DNA of 64,000 bases from positions 121,458 through 185,457 of the forward strand of contig CAJUFX010000001.1 in the NCBI GenBank assembly GCA_910586395.1, in the 5' to 3' direction. The stretch comes from an uncultured Bacteroidales bacterium (GTDB lineage Bacteria; Bacteroidota; Bacteroidia; Bacteroidales; P3). The notes beneath the pieces are model-generated. The model saw only the letters and a list, made by a program, of their open reading frames with translations, was not told the DNA's origin and made no database searches. Position numbers and translations under genes: made by a program. Below, one piece after another: positions 52,480-61,213 of this stretch (positions within the stretch are counted from its first letter, which is position 1; every line of letters begins with the position of its first letter).

Positions 52480-53069
52480 AACGCACGGCCCAAGTGGCGG
52501 AAATCGTCCGCGAAGGCAGCAACTTCCATTTTTGGCTCGAAAGCCCGATTGCGGCCGAACTGAAGATAGACCAAAGCATGGCGCACGACGGCGTCTGCCT
52601 GACGGTGGTCAAAATCGAACCTGAGCGCAACCGCTATATGGTGACGGCCATGGAAGAAACGATGCAACGCAGCAACCTGCATACGTGGCAGGTCGGCACT
52701 GAAGTGAACCTGGAACGCTCCATGCCGATGGACGGCCGTTTCGACGGTCATATCGTGCAGGGACACGTGGATCAGACCGCCGTCTGCGAAAAGGTGGAGA
52801 CCTTGGACGGCAGCTGGCGTTTCTTCTTCAAATACGACATAAGGGAGCACTTCACGGTGGAAAAAGGCTCGGTCTGCATCAACGGCGTGAGCCTGACGGT
52901 GGTGGATTCCAAGCCCGGCCTGCTCTCGGTGGCCATCATCCCCTATACCTACGAATTCACGAATTTCCATCAAATCAAGGCCGGCAGCATCGTCAATCTG
53001 GAATTCGACATTTTGGGCAAATACATCACGCGGCTGTTTGAACAATACCGCCAACCATTGGCTCAATAA
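52461..53069 (+). CDS. ribE: Riboflavin synthase, alpha chain
   Basis: Joins two 6,7-dimethyl-8-ribityllumazine molecules to make riboflavin, 202 aa. MFTGIIER starts the first lumazine-binding repeat, with HDGVCLTVV. The second repeat has the matching GSVCINGVSLTVV. Normal length. ribD is across a palindrome on the other strand, so the two riboflavin genes are close but convergent. Confidence 0.96.
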   Translation: MFTGIIERTAQVAEIVREGSNFHFWLESPIAAELKIDQSMAHDGVCLTVVKIEPERNRYMVTAMEETMQRSNLHTWQVGTEVNLERSMPMDGRFDGHIVQGHVDQTAVCEKVETLDGSWRFFFKYDIREHFTVEKGSVCINGVSLTVVDSKPGLLSVAIIPYTYEFTNFHQIKAGSIVNLEFDILGKYITRLFEQYRQPLAQ

Positions 53070-53085
53070 CGGGTGACCCGACACC

Positions 53086-53127
53086 GAAGGGGGCGTGTCA
53101 AAATGTACATTTCGACACGCCCCCTTC
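53086..53127. terminator. Long palindrome, probably bidirectional terminator
   Basis: A 42-base near-perfect palindrome: 14-bp arms (GAAGGGGGCGTGTC and its complement), one A/C mismatch and an inner AAATGTACATTT. It lies between the convergent ribE and yigZ genes and is flanked by T-rich sequence on the plus strand, so a two-way transcription stop is the simplest reading. Confidence 0.6.
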
Positions 53128-53137
53128 AATCTTCTTT

Positions 53138-53260
53138 AAGGTGTATCCGAAAGGTCAAGACGCAAGGCATGGAGGGTAAGGAAAAGGAACATACTTGAAG
53201 TACGTGACCGAACCCGAATCCCGATAATAACGCCGCAGATTGGCCTTTATGACACACCTT
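53138..53260. repeat. 123-bp element with 21-bp imperfect terminal inverted repeats
   Basis: The left end (53138-53158) and the reverse complement of the right end (53240-53260) agree at 17 of 21 bases, both beginning AAGGTGT. The interior holds an ACATACTT/AAGTACGT palindrome. No target-site duplication is obvious. The right end includes the last four codons and the stop of yigZ. The form fits a MITE-like or REP-like dispersed repeat, and similar stretches are, from memory, frequent between genes in this phylum. Confidence 0.5.
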
Positions 53261-53873
53261 CGACCCTTATACCGGGTTCCTGATTCAAGGCGCAAACCGC
53301 CTCGACCGCCGCTTTCGGCACGGCGATTTCCAAACGGCACAAATCCGACATCTGCGGCTGCTGCGGGGCGACCTGCACTTCTTTGAGCCGCCGCATGACG
53401 AGGCTCAGTTTATCGTAGCCACATTCTATAGACAAGGGTACGAGTACGGGACGGCACACCAACGTCGCGGCCTGCAAGGCCTCGGCCGCCGCCGTCTTGT
53501 AGGCTTTGGTCAGACCGCCCGTGCCCAACTTGACGCCACCGAAATAACGCACGACGGCCACCATCGTAAACGTCAGGTCCAAGGCCTGTATCTGTCCGTG
53601 TATCGGACGACCGGCCGTACCGGAGGGCTCGCCGTCGTCGTTGAGCCGAAACTGTTCCTTGCGGTAGCCCAACACGTAGGCGTAAGTATGATGACGCGCA
53701 TCGTAGAACTTTTTTTTCAAGGCTTCGATATGCTGCCGTACCTCCTCGGCGTCGGCCACGGGATAGGCGAAAGCGAGGAAGCGGCTGCCCTTTTCCTTGT
53801 ACAAGCCCTCGGCCGGCGCTTCTACCGTCGTATAGGTATCGGGGATTTCGGTAAGCGGCGTGTACGTACTCAT
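53247..53873 (-). CDS. YigZ / IMPACT family protein
   Basis: 208 aa from the ATG at 53873 (MSTYTPLTEIPD); longer upstream frames overlap ribD. The UPF0029 core is clear: the GSRFLAFAYPV strand, the FYDARHHTYAYVLG motif, NDDGEPSGTAGRPI and VAVVRYFGGVKLGTGGL. The family is a soluble protein of uncertain function, related to the eukaryotic Gcn2 regulator IMPACT. Its C-terminus (EGVS) lies inside the 123-bp inverted-repeat element. It overlaps ribD by 4 bases. Confidence 0.9.
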   Translation of the reverse strand: MSTYTPLTEIPDTYTTVEAPAEGLYKEKGSRFLAFAYPVADAEEVRQHIEALKKKFYDARHHTYAYVLGYRKEQFRLNDDGEPSGTAGRPIHGQIQALDLTFTMVAVVRYFGGVKLGTGGLTKAYKTAAAEALQAATLVCRPVLVPLSIECGYDKLSLVMRRLKEVQVAPQQPQMSDLCRLEIAVPKAAVEAVCALNQEPGIRVEGVS

Positions 53874-55039
53874 GCGCGTCCGGCGGCCTCCCCCCGCCCC
53901 GCCCATTCCGCCCGAACATAATGCCGTATCCGCTGCGCCACCGGGAACGCCGCCGTGGCCGGATAAACGGTATCGGGACGGCATACCGTCAAGCCGGCCG
54001 GCAAATCGGGTGCGGCATAGCCTGTTTCCAGACGCCGGGCACTTTCGAAAACCTGAATCTCATCATAACAGCCAGCCATCATCAACTGCCGCAACAGGCG
54101 CGCACCGCCCTCCACGACCACCGAAGCGATGCCGGCCGCCGCCAAATGCGCCAACACGAACGGCCAAGGCGCGGCCTCGGAGGCGGCGGGCACGACCGCC
54201 AGCGTCACACGCGCCTGCAAAGCGGCGTATTCGCCCGCCGCCAAAGCGGCCGTCGTAAACAACATCGTGGGTTGCGTACCGTCGAAGAAATGCAAATCCA
54301 ACGGCAGACCGCCGCGGAAATCCATGGCTACGCGCAGGGGCGGGCGGCCGACATACTGCCGCGGATCCAAACGCGGATTGTCGGTCAGGAGCGTATGCGC
54401 GCCCACCCAAATCGCGTCTTCCTGCGCACGCAGTTTATGATTTTCCACCTGCATGCGCGCATCCGTCACGGTGCAGGGCGCATGGCCACCCACCGGCGCG
54501 ATGAAGCCGTCGGCCGACTGCGCCCACTTCAAGATAACATAAGGTCTTTTCAAACCGATATACGTCATGAACCGCCGGTTCAGGAAACGGGCCTCGGCCG
54601 CCAACACCCCTTCCGTCACGTCCACCCCCCGTTCCCGCAGAAGCGCGATGCCGCGCCCGCTCACAACCGGATTGGGATCACCGCAGGCCACGACCACACG
54701 TTTGAAACCGCTTTCCGCCACTTTGACGGCGCAAGGCGGCTGCTTGCCGTAATGCGAACACGGCTCCAGGCTGACATACAAAGTCGATTCCGGGAATAAA
54801 TGAGAAAGCCCGCGAAAGCGGGCATTCTCTATAGCCTCCACCTCCGCGTGGGGGCCACCGTATTGTCTATGATAACCTTCGGCAATAATCCGACCGTCGT
54901 GCACCATCAGACAACCGACCATCGGGTTCGGGCTCACGGCGCCGCGGCCGTTCGCCGCCACCGCCAGGCACCGGCGCATGAAAACCTCATCCACCGACCA
55001 CAGACCGTCCCGATTGTCGCTGTCCGCCGCGTTCATCAT
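53870..55039 (-). CDS. ribD: Bifunctional riboflavin biosynthesis deaminase/reductase RibD
   Basis: 389 aa. The N-terminal deaminase has the zinc motif HAEVEAIENA and PCSHYGKQPPC. The reductase half (about 165-389) has KWAQSADGFIAP and VVVEGGARLL. It acts on the pyrimidine made from GTP, two steps before lumazine. The start follows nrdJ by 16 bases. Ala-rich C-terminus is a little long but unremarkable. Confidence 0.95.
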   Translation of the reverse strand: MMNAADSDNRDGLWSVDEVFMRRCLAVAANGRGAVSPNPMVGCLMVHDGRIIAEGYHRQYGGPHAEVEAIENARFRGLSHLFPESTLYVSLEPCSHYGKQPPCAVKVAESGFKRVVVACGDPNPVVSGRGIALLRERGVDVTEGVLAAEARFLNRRFMTYIGLKRPYVILKWAQSADGFIAPVGGHAPCTVTDARMQVENHKLRAQEDAIWVGAHTLLTDNPRLDPRQYVGRPPLRVAMDFRGGLPLDLHFFDGTQPTMLFTTAALAAGEYAALQARVTLAVVPAASEAAPWPFVLAHLAAAGIASVVVEGGARLLRQLMMAGCYDEIQVFESARRLETGYAAPDLPAGLTVCRPDTVYPATAAFPVAQRIRHYVRAEWAGRGEAAGRA

Positions 55040-55055
55040 CGCATCCTTATCTGGA

Positions 55056-57824
55056 TCAACCGCACTTGGAATAACCGCAAGCCGTACAGAGCAGACAGCC
55101 TTCCTTATAAATCAGGCCTTTTTCGCCGCATTGCGGGCAAGTGCTGGCTTCGGCTATCGTACCGTCGGGGATATAGCGTTTCAAAGCGCGGACGACGCCG
55201 TTTTTCCACGTATTGATTTCGTCCGACATCTTCAGGCCGCTGATCAACTTAATCGTCATCGTTACCGGGCCGCCCTGACGCAAGATACCGGATATCAGCT
55301 TGGCATAGTTCCAATAGTTGGCGTCGAACGTACGCGACAGGCCCTGCCAATACACTTTATAGCCGTCCTTGTCCAAAAACTCGAAGTCATAACGCGCGGG
55401 CACGTCTTCCTTTTCCTTTTCACGGACGACCCAGCCCTTCTGTACGTCGGCCGGTATCATGAAACCGTCGGCACGGCCCGTAAAAATCTCATAGGGTCGG
55501 CCTTCGTACAGCCCGACGACCGCAATCCATTTCTCGCTGTCGTTCATAAAACGCACGATGTCGGCCTCCAGACGTTTGGGACGCGCGGGCGGCTGTCCCC
55601 ATTCGTGGTGTTCTTCGGGCTGTTCCTTCTTGGTTTTCTTTTTGTTGGAAACCAACACACCGGTACGCGAACCGTCGCGGTAAATCGTCATGCCCTTGCA
55701 GCCCACTTCCCAAGCCGTCTGATAAATCTTGCTGACGAGTTCCTCTTTCGTATTCTCCGGCACGTTGACCGTCACGCTGATGGAGTGATCGACCCATTTC
55801 TGAACCGCGCCCTGCAATTTGACCTTGCTGACCCAATCGATGTCGTTGGTCGTGCTCTTGTAATAAGGCGACTTCTTGATGATTTCGCCCAACTGCTTGT
55901 CGTCATATTCCTTGACGGCGGCCACATCGTAACCGTTCACTTGCAACCAATCTTCGAATTTGGGGTGGAAAACCACGTATTCCTCGAACGAATCGCCGTT
56001 CTCGTCCACCAAAGCCACCTTGACCCCCTTGTCGTTCGGATTGACCTTGCGGCGACGGCGGTAGGAAACCATGAAGACCGGCTCGATGCCGGACGTGGTC
56101 TGCGTACAGATGCTGACGCTGCCGGTCGGCGCAATCGTCAAAAGCGCGATGTTGCGGCGCCCGTGTTTGAGCATACGGTCGTAAAGCGCGGGATCCGCCT
56201 CTTTGATACGACCGATGAACGGATTGCGCGACTCTTTGTCGGCATCGTAGATACGGAACGCGCCGCGCTCCTCGGCCATCGTCACGCTCGACGAATAGGC
56301 CGCCAAGGCCAAAGCCTTGTGCACCTCGACCGAGAACGAAATCGCCTCCTCGCTGCCGTAGCGCAAGCCCATGGCCGCCAGCATGTCGCCTTCGGCCGTG
56401 ATGCCCAAACCGGTCCGACGGCCAGCCGAACTCTTGGTGCGGATTTTCAACCACAATTCCTTTTCCGTCCGTTTGACGTCCTCGTTTTCCGGGTCAGAGT
56501 CTATTTTTTGTAAAATTTTCTCGACATTTTCCAATTCCATGTCGATGATATCGTCCATAAAACGTTGCGCCACCTTCACATGCTTACGGAACAAGTCGAA
56601 ATCGAAGGCGGCCTGCGGCGTGAACGGGTTTTTGACGTAACTGTAAAGATTGACGGCCAACAGACGGCAACTGTCATAGGGACAAAGCGGTATCTCGCCG
56701 CAAGGGTTGGTCGAAACCGTACGGAATCCCTGTTCGGCATAGCAATCGGGCACCGACTCGCGCAGTATCGTATCCCAGAACAACACGCCGGGTTCAGCGC
56801 TTTTCCACGCATTGTGAATGATTTTGTTCCAGAGTTTGCGCGCATCCACTTCCTTGCTGTAAAGCGGCGTTTTGGAATCAATCGGATATTGTTGCACGAA
56901 CGGCTTGTTTTCCACGACCGCCCGCATGAATTCGTCGGTAATCTTGACCGAAACATTCGCGCCCGTCACCTTGCCTTCTTCCATTTTGGCATCAATGAAA
57001 CGTTCGGAATCCGGATGCTTTACACTGATACTCAACATTAACGCACCGCGACGGCCGTCCTGGGCCACCTCGCGCGTGGAATTGGAATAACGTTCCATGA
57101 ACGGCACGATACCCGTAGAAGTAAGCGCGCTGTTCTTGACCGGACTGCCCGTCGGACGGATATGCGACAGGTCGTGCCCCACGCCACCGCGACGTTTCAT
57201 CAACTGCACCTGCTCCTCGTCAATCTTCATGATGCCGCCGTAGGAATCGGAATTGCCCTCATTGCCGACGACGAAGCAGTTTGACAGCGACGCGATTTGG
57301 AACTGATTGCCTATTCCGGCCATCGGACTGCCCTGCGGGATGATGTAACGGAAGTCGCGGATCAACTCGAATATGTCCTCTTCCGACACCGGATTCGGAT
57401 ACTTCTTTTCGATACGGCTCAACTCGCGCGCGATCCGCCGGTGCATGTCGTCGGGCGTCAACTCGTAAACGTGGCCCTCGCTGTCTTTGAGCGCGTACTT
57501 GTTCATCCATACGTTGGCCGCCAACGCGTCGCCTTTGAAATAACGCGTGGCCGCCGCCAGAATTTCTTCCGTCTGATAAGCTTTCATCTCTTCTTTAGGT
57601 TCTTGGTTCGTGGATGGGTTCGGGTTCGTGGATACCGGCGCCGCCGAAACGGAGGCCGCCGAAAAATCCGGTTGTTCCAGGGTTGCCCGTTGTCGCTTTG
57701 CCTGTATTTCCCGATAGGGCTCGGCTGTCGTCGCCTGAACCTCTACCGGCGTCATCACCGGCATACCGGACACGGCCGAATGCGCCGCCCCGTCTTCTGT
57801 CGTAGAAAACAAATCGAAATCCAT
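55056..57824 (-). CDS. nrdJ: Adenosylcobalamin-dependent (class II) ribonucleotide reductase
   Basis: Reduces ribonucleotides to deoxyribonucleotides with a B12 radical; 922 aa. SLSNCFVVGNEGN holds an active-site Cys, and VSTNPCGEIPL the Asn-Cys-Glu active loop. LLTIAPTGSVS is a conserved barrel strand. The C-terminus has two CxxC-type pairs (CPQCG and CTACG) that re-reduce the active site. The first 79 residues are low-complexity Ser/Thr/Pro-rich. A Met at residue 80 (ATG at 57587, with a GAAGAG site before it) starts the conserved part and may be the true start. No cobalamin riboswitch was recognised upstream. Confidence 0.93.
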   Translation of the reverse strand: MDFDLFSTTEDGAAHSAVSGMPVMTPVEVQATTAEPYREIQAKRQRATLEQPDFSAASVSAAPVSTNPNPSTNQEPKEEMKAYQTEEILAAATRYFKGDALAANVWMNKYALKDSEGHVYELTPDDMHRRIARELSRIEKKYPNPVSEEDIFELIRDFRYIIPQGSPMAGIGNQFQIASLSNCFVVGNEGNSDSYGGIMKIDEEQVQLMKRRGGVGHDLSHIRPTGSPVKNSALTSTGIVPFMERYSNSTREVAQDGRRGALMLSISVKHPDSERFIDAKMEEGKVTGANVSVKITDEFMRAVVENKPFVQQYPIDSKTPLYSKEVDARKLWNKIIHNAWKSAEPGVLFWDTILRESVPDCYAEQGFRTVSTNPCGEIPLCPYDSCRLLAVNLYSYVKNPFTPQAAFDFDLFRKHVKVAQRFMDDIIDMELENVEKILQKIDSDPENEDVKRTEKELWLKIRTKSSAGRRTGLGITAEGDMLAAMGLRYGSEEAISFSVEVHKALALAAYSSSVTMAEERGAFRIYDADKESRNPFIGRIKEADPALYDRMLKHGRRNIALLTIAPTGSVSICTQTTSGIEPVFMVSYRRRRKVNPNDKGVKVALVDENGDSFEEYVVFHPKFEDWLQVNGYDVAAVKEYDDKQLGEIIKKSPYYKSTTNDIDWVSKVKLQGAVQKWVDHSISVTVNVPENTKEELVSKIYQTAWEVGCKGMTIYRDGSRTGVLVSNKKKTKKEQPEEHHEWGQPPARPKRLEADIVRFMNDSEKWIAVVGLYEGRPYEIFTGRADGFMIPADVQKGWVVREKEKEDVPARYDFEFLDKDGYKVYWQGLSRTFDANYWNYAKLISGILRQGGPVTMTIKLISGLKMSDEINTWKNGVVRALKRYIPDGTIAEASTCPQCGEKGLIYKEGCLLCTACGYSKCG

Positions 57825-57886
57825 TGCGTTTTCTGAGTTCTAAATATTAGTATTTCAAGGCTTGCGCCCATAAACCATCGTGAGGG

Positions 57887-57894
57887 CAAAATTA
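57887..57894 (-). promoter_or_regulatory. nrdJ promoter, -7 element
   Basis: TAATTTTG on the minus strand fits TAnnTTTG; the -33 position reads TTTC, a near miss. The start would be near 57881, about 57 bases before the upstream ATG, which argues that the long N-terminus can be transcribed. Confidence 0.5.
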
Positions 57895-58066
57895 GGGTAT
57901 TTTACATTGGAAAGAGAAGACGGCCGGTTGATTCTTATAAACATTTTCTGTTGAAATTTCGCTATTCGCTTAGAAGAGCTAGCCTTTACCGAGCGTTTAT
58001 TTTTTTATGAACAATCTGTTTATAATTTTTTATTGGAGATTCGGATATTTTATATATCAAAAGCGG

Positions 58067-58074
58067 TAACTTTG
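58067..58074 (+). promoter_or_regulatory. Nitroreductase-purC promoter, -7 element
   Basis: TAACTTTG ends 5 bases before the nitroreductase ATG. No clear TTG is at the -33 position. If it is used, the transcript begins at or beside the start codon. Confidence 0.5.
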
Positions 58075-58079
58075 TCTTT

Positions 58080-58862
58080 ATGGAAATATCACCTGTCATC
58101 GATTTGCTGCTCAAACACAGGAGCATCCGCAAATATACGGCCGATCCGGTTCCGGATGCGGTTCTGCAACAGATTCTCGAAGCCGGTGCCCGGGCGGCCA
58201 CAACCGGCAACATGCAACTCTACAGCGTCATTGTCACGAAAGACGAAGCGCGCAAGAAAGCCTTGGCACCCCTGCATTTCAACCAACCGATGATTACGGA
58301 GGCCCCCGTCGTGCTGACATTCACGGCCGACGTGAACCGTTTCCAGCAATGGTGCGAACAACGGGAGGCCGGCCGCGCCTACGACAACCTGCTTTGGTAC
58401 GTCTGCGCGGCCATCGACTGCCTGCTCATGGCGCAAAATACGGTCATCGCGGCCGAAGCCATGGGGTTAGGCACGTGTTTTCTCGGCACGACGCTCTACA
58501 TGGCCAGGGAACTGAGCGAATTTTTCGAGTTGCCGGCCGGCGTCATCCCGCTGACGACGCTGACCATCGGCTATCCCGCCGAGCAGCCGCAAATGTCCGA
58601 CCGCCTGCCGATGGAGGGCATCCTGCACGCGGAACGCTATCAACCTTATACACCGGAGGCCATCGACCGGATTTACGGTCCTAAGGAATCGCTGGAACAA
58701 ACGCGCCGCCTGTTGCTCGAAAACGCCTTGCCGAACTTGGCCCAGATTTTCACGTTGCGCCGCTATCCGCTGGCCGACAACCTGAAATACACACGCCTGT
58801 ACCTCGACTTGCTCAAGACGCAGGGCTACTGGAGCGCGGAAGACACCGCCGAATGCAAGTAA
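58080..58862 (+). CDS. Nitroreductase family protein
   Basis: FMN-dependent oxidoreductase, 260 aa. The N-terminal RSIRKYTADPVPDAVLQQIL carries the family Arg contacts, ARAATTGNMQLYSVIV the flavin loop, and AMGLGTCFLGT the Gly-rich turn. A C-terminal segment (about 180-260) resembles NfsA/FRP-like proteins. The natural substrate is unknown. It sits 24 bases before purC. Confidence 0.9.
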   Translation: MEISPVIDLLLKHRSIRKYTADPVPDAVLQQILEAGARAATTGNMQLYSVIVTKDEARKKALAPLHFNQPMITEAPVVLTFTADVNRFQQWCEQREAGRAYDNLLWYVCAAIDCLLMAQNTVIAAEAMGLGTCFLGTTLYMARELSEFFELPAGVIPLTTLTIGYPAEQPQMSDRLPMEGILHAERYQPYTPEAIDRIYGPKESLEQTRRLLLENALPNLAQIFTLRRYPLADNLKYTRLYLDLLKTQGYWSAEDTAECK

Positions 58863-58886
58863 TTCATACCTTATAATATATTTATC

Positions 58887-59837
58887 ATGGAAAGCCAAGC
58901 TTTAGTTGAAACCCGTTTTAATTTCCCCGGACAGAAAAGCCGCTATGTCGGGAAGGTCCGTGACGTTTACAATATCGACGACCGTCACTTGGTCATGGTT
59001 GTGAGCGACCGCATCTCGGCCTTCGACGTCGTGCTGCCCAAAGGCATCCCGTTCAAGGGGCAGGTGCTGAACCAAATCGCCTCTTATTTCTTAGACGCCA
59101 CGGCCGACATCCTGCCCAACTGGAAAATCGCGACGCCCGACCCGATGGCGACGGTGGGCAAGTTCTGTCAGCCGTTCAAGGTGGAAATGGTAATCCGCGG
59201 CTACCTCTCCGGCCATGCCTGGCGCGAATACAAAGAGGGTAAACGCTCGCTTTGCGGCGAACCCTTGCCGGACGGCCTCAAGGAAAACGACAAGTTGCCG
59301 CGCCCGATCATCACGCCGACGACCAAAGCCGACGAAGGGCATGACGAAGACATTTCCAAAGCCGACATCCTCAAAGCCGGTCTCGTTTCGGCCGAAGACT
59401 ACGCCCAATTGGAAAAATACACCTATGCGCTCTTTGAACGCGGCACGCAGATGGCGCGTGAAAAAGGCCTGATCCTCGTCGATACGAAGTACGAATTCGG
59501 CAAGGCGGACGGCAAGATCCACCTCATCGATGAAATCCACACGCCCGACTCCTCACGCTATTTCTATGCGGACGGCTACGAACAGCGGCAGGCCGCCGGC
59601 GAGAAACAACGCCAGCTCTCCAAGGAATTCGTCCGCGAATGGCTGATTGAAAACGGTTTCCAAGGCCGCGAGGGCGAACGCATCCCCGATATGACGCCCG
59701 AACGCGTACAACAGATTTCGGAACGCTATATCGAACTCTACGAAAACATTACGGGCAAACGCTTTGAAAAGAGCGACACGAGCCGCTTGGCGGAACGCGT
59801 GGAAACGAATGTCGCGGCCTGCCTGAAATCACTCTAA
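58887..59837 (+). CDS. purC: SAICAR synthase
   Basis: Purine step that adds aspartate to CAIR, 316 aa. GKVRDVYNIDDRHLVMVVSDRISAFD, VIRGYLSGHAWREYKEG and LIDEIHTPDSSRYF are the signatures. The length is that of the longer, yeast-like form rather than the short E. coli one. Follows the nitroreductase. Confidence 0.96.
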   Translation: MESQALVETRFNFPGQKSRYVGKVRDVYNIDDRHLVMVVSDRISAFDVVLPKGIPFKGQVLNQIASYFLDATADILPNWKIATPDPMATVGKFCQPFKVEMVIRGYLSGHAWREYKEGKRSLCGEPLPDGLKENDKLPRPIITPTTKADEGHDEDISKADILKAGLVSAEDYAQLEKYTYALFERGTQMAREKGLILVDTKYEFGKADGKIHLIDEIHTPDSSRYFYADGYEQRQAAGEKQRQLSKEFVREWLIENGFQGREGERIPDMTPERVQQISERYIELYENITGKRFEKSDTSRLAERVETNVAACLKSL

Positions 59838-59853
59838 GGCGCCGGTTCCCGCC

Positions 59854-61164
59854 ATGCACCGGCAAATTTTGCGTCTGGCGGTACCGAATATCATCAGCAA
59901 TATCACGGTACCGCTGTTGGGCGCGGTCGATTTGGCCATGATGGGCCGCTTGGACGGTTTGGTCTTTGCGGGCGCCGTTTCGTTGGGCGCCATGATTTTC
60001 AATTTCATGTATTGGGCCTTGGGCTTCCTGCGCATGGGTACGGCCGGTTTTACGGCCCAGGCTTTCGGCGCGGGCGACGAAGCCGAACAGGGCCGCATAC
60101 TGGGACGCGGCTTGATATTGGCACTGGGCGGTGCCCTCTTGCTGTGGCTGTTGCAGGACGCCGTTTTGGCGGGCGCACGTTGGTATATGGATCCCGAGGC
60201 GGAATTGTGGGCGGCCACGACCGCCTATTTCAAAATACGGATCTGGGGCGCGCCGGCCGCCATCGCGGCCTTTGCGTTCGGCGGTTGGTTCATCGGCATG
60301 CAGAACACGCGCATTCCGATGTGGATCGCCATCGCCGTCAATGTCTTCAACATCCTGTTCAACTACCTGTTCGTCTTCACGCTCGACTTGAAAGCCGACG
60401 GCGTGGCCTACGGGACGGTGGCCGCGCAATACCTTGGCTTAGGCCTCAACCTGTTCTGCCTGTACCGTTTCTACCCGATAGCCTTGCGGCATCTGCGCGA
60501 CCGCGCGGTATGGCATAAATCGGCTTTCGGCCGCTTCCTGAACGTGAACAAAGACGTCTTTCTGCGGACGCTGCTCATCATCGCCGTCTTCAGTTTCTTC
60601 ACGGCCGAGTCGGCTCGCTACGGCAATACGACCTTGGTCATGAACACGATTTTGTACGAGTTCTTCATCTTCTTCTCGTATGCGGTGGACGGTTTCGCCC
60701 ACGCGGCCGAAGCCTTGGTGGGCCGGTTTACGGGCGAGGGGCGACCGCGGAAGAAACGCCGTTGCATACGCGCGATTTTCCTATGGGGAACGGGCATGGC
60801 CGTCCTGTTCGCGGGCGTCTATGCCGCGGCCTACACCCCCATCCTGCATCTGTTTACGAAAGAAGCGGCGGTCTGGCAGGCCGCCCGCCCTTACCTGCCG
60901 TGGGTGCTGGCCATGACGCTGGTCGGTTTTCCGGCTTTTCTGTGGGACGGCGTCTATGCGGGCGGCCTGCGCACGCAAGCCATGCTCTACACCATGCTGA
61001 CCGCCGCGGCCGCCTATTTCGGACTTTATTACGCCACGCGCGGTCTCTGGGGAAACCATGCGCTTTGGGCCGCCCTCGTCGCGTTTTTATTATGCCGCGG
61101 CCTCTTGATGACGCTGTTTTACCGCCCGGAACGCCATATAAACGCGGCCGGACGAACGGATTGA
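59854..61164 (+). CDS. MATE family efflux transporter
   Basis: Inner-membrane multidrug and toxin extrusion type carrier, 436 aa, with about 12 membrane segments. VPNIISNITVPLLGAVDLAMMGR opens the first repeat (two parts), and LGFLRMGTAGFTAQAFGAGD is the typical segment 2-3 region. DinF-like in its features. Substrate unknown. It follows purC by 16 bases. Confidence 0.92.
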   Translation: MHRQILRLAVPNIISNITVPLLGAVDLAMMGRLDGLVFAGAVSLGAMIFNFMYWALGFLRMGTAGFTAQAFGAGDEAEQGRILGRGLILALGGALLLWLLQDAVLAGARWYMDPEAELWAATTAYFKIRIWGAPAAIAAFAFGGWFIGMQNTRIPMWIAIAVNVFNILFNYLFVFTLDLKADGVAYGTVAAQYLGLGLNLFCLYRFYPIALRHLRDRAVWHKSAFGRFLNVNKDVFLRTLLIIAVFSFFTAESARYGNTTLVMNTILYEFFIFFSYAVDGFAHAAEALVGRFTGEGRPRKKRRCIRAIFLWGTGMAVLFAGVYAAAYTPILHLFTKEAAVWQAARPYLPWVLAMTLVGFPAFLWDGVYAGGLRTQAMLYTMLTAAAAYFGLYYATRGLWGNHALWAALVAFLLCRGLLMTLFYRPERHINAAGRTD

Positions 61165-61188
61165 GAAAATTAATTCGCCGATAAATCG

Positions 61189-61196
61189 TATTTTTG
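61189..61196 (+). promoter_or_regulatory. Aminotransferase promoter, -7 element
   Basis: TATTTTTG fits TAnnTTTG. The -33 match is poor: the nearest TTG gives a 25-base spacer. The leader would be about 11 bases. Confidence 0.4.
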
Positions 61197-61213
61197 CAAA
61201 AAGACCGTCATTT

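Noticed and set aside
53155..53340. 61-codon minus-strand frame over the inverted-repeat element and yigZ
   Set aside because: It lies in another frame of yigZ and the repeat; its composition follows the repeat and it is likely spurious.
57825..58079. Cobalamin riboswitch ahead of the B12-dependent nrdJ
   Set aside because: Only about 57 bases separate the predicted start from the ATG, too short for the usual fold, and no B12-box-like sequence was seen.
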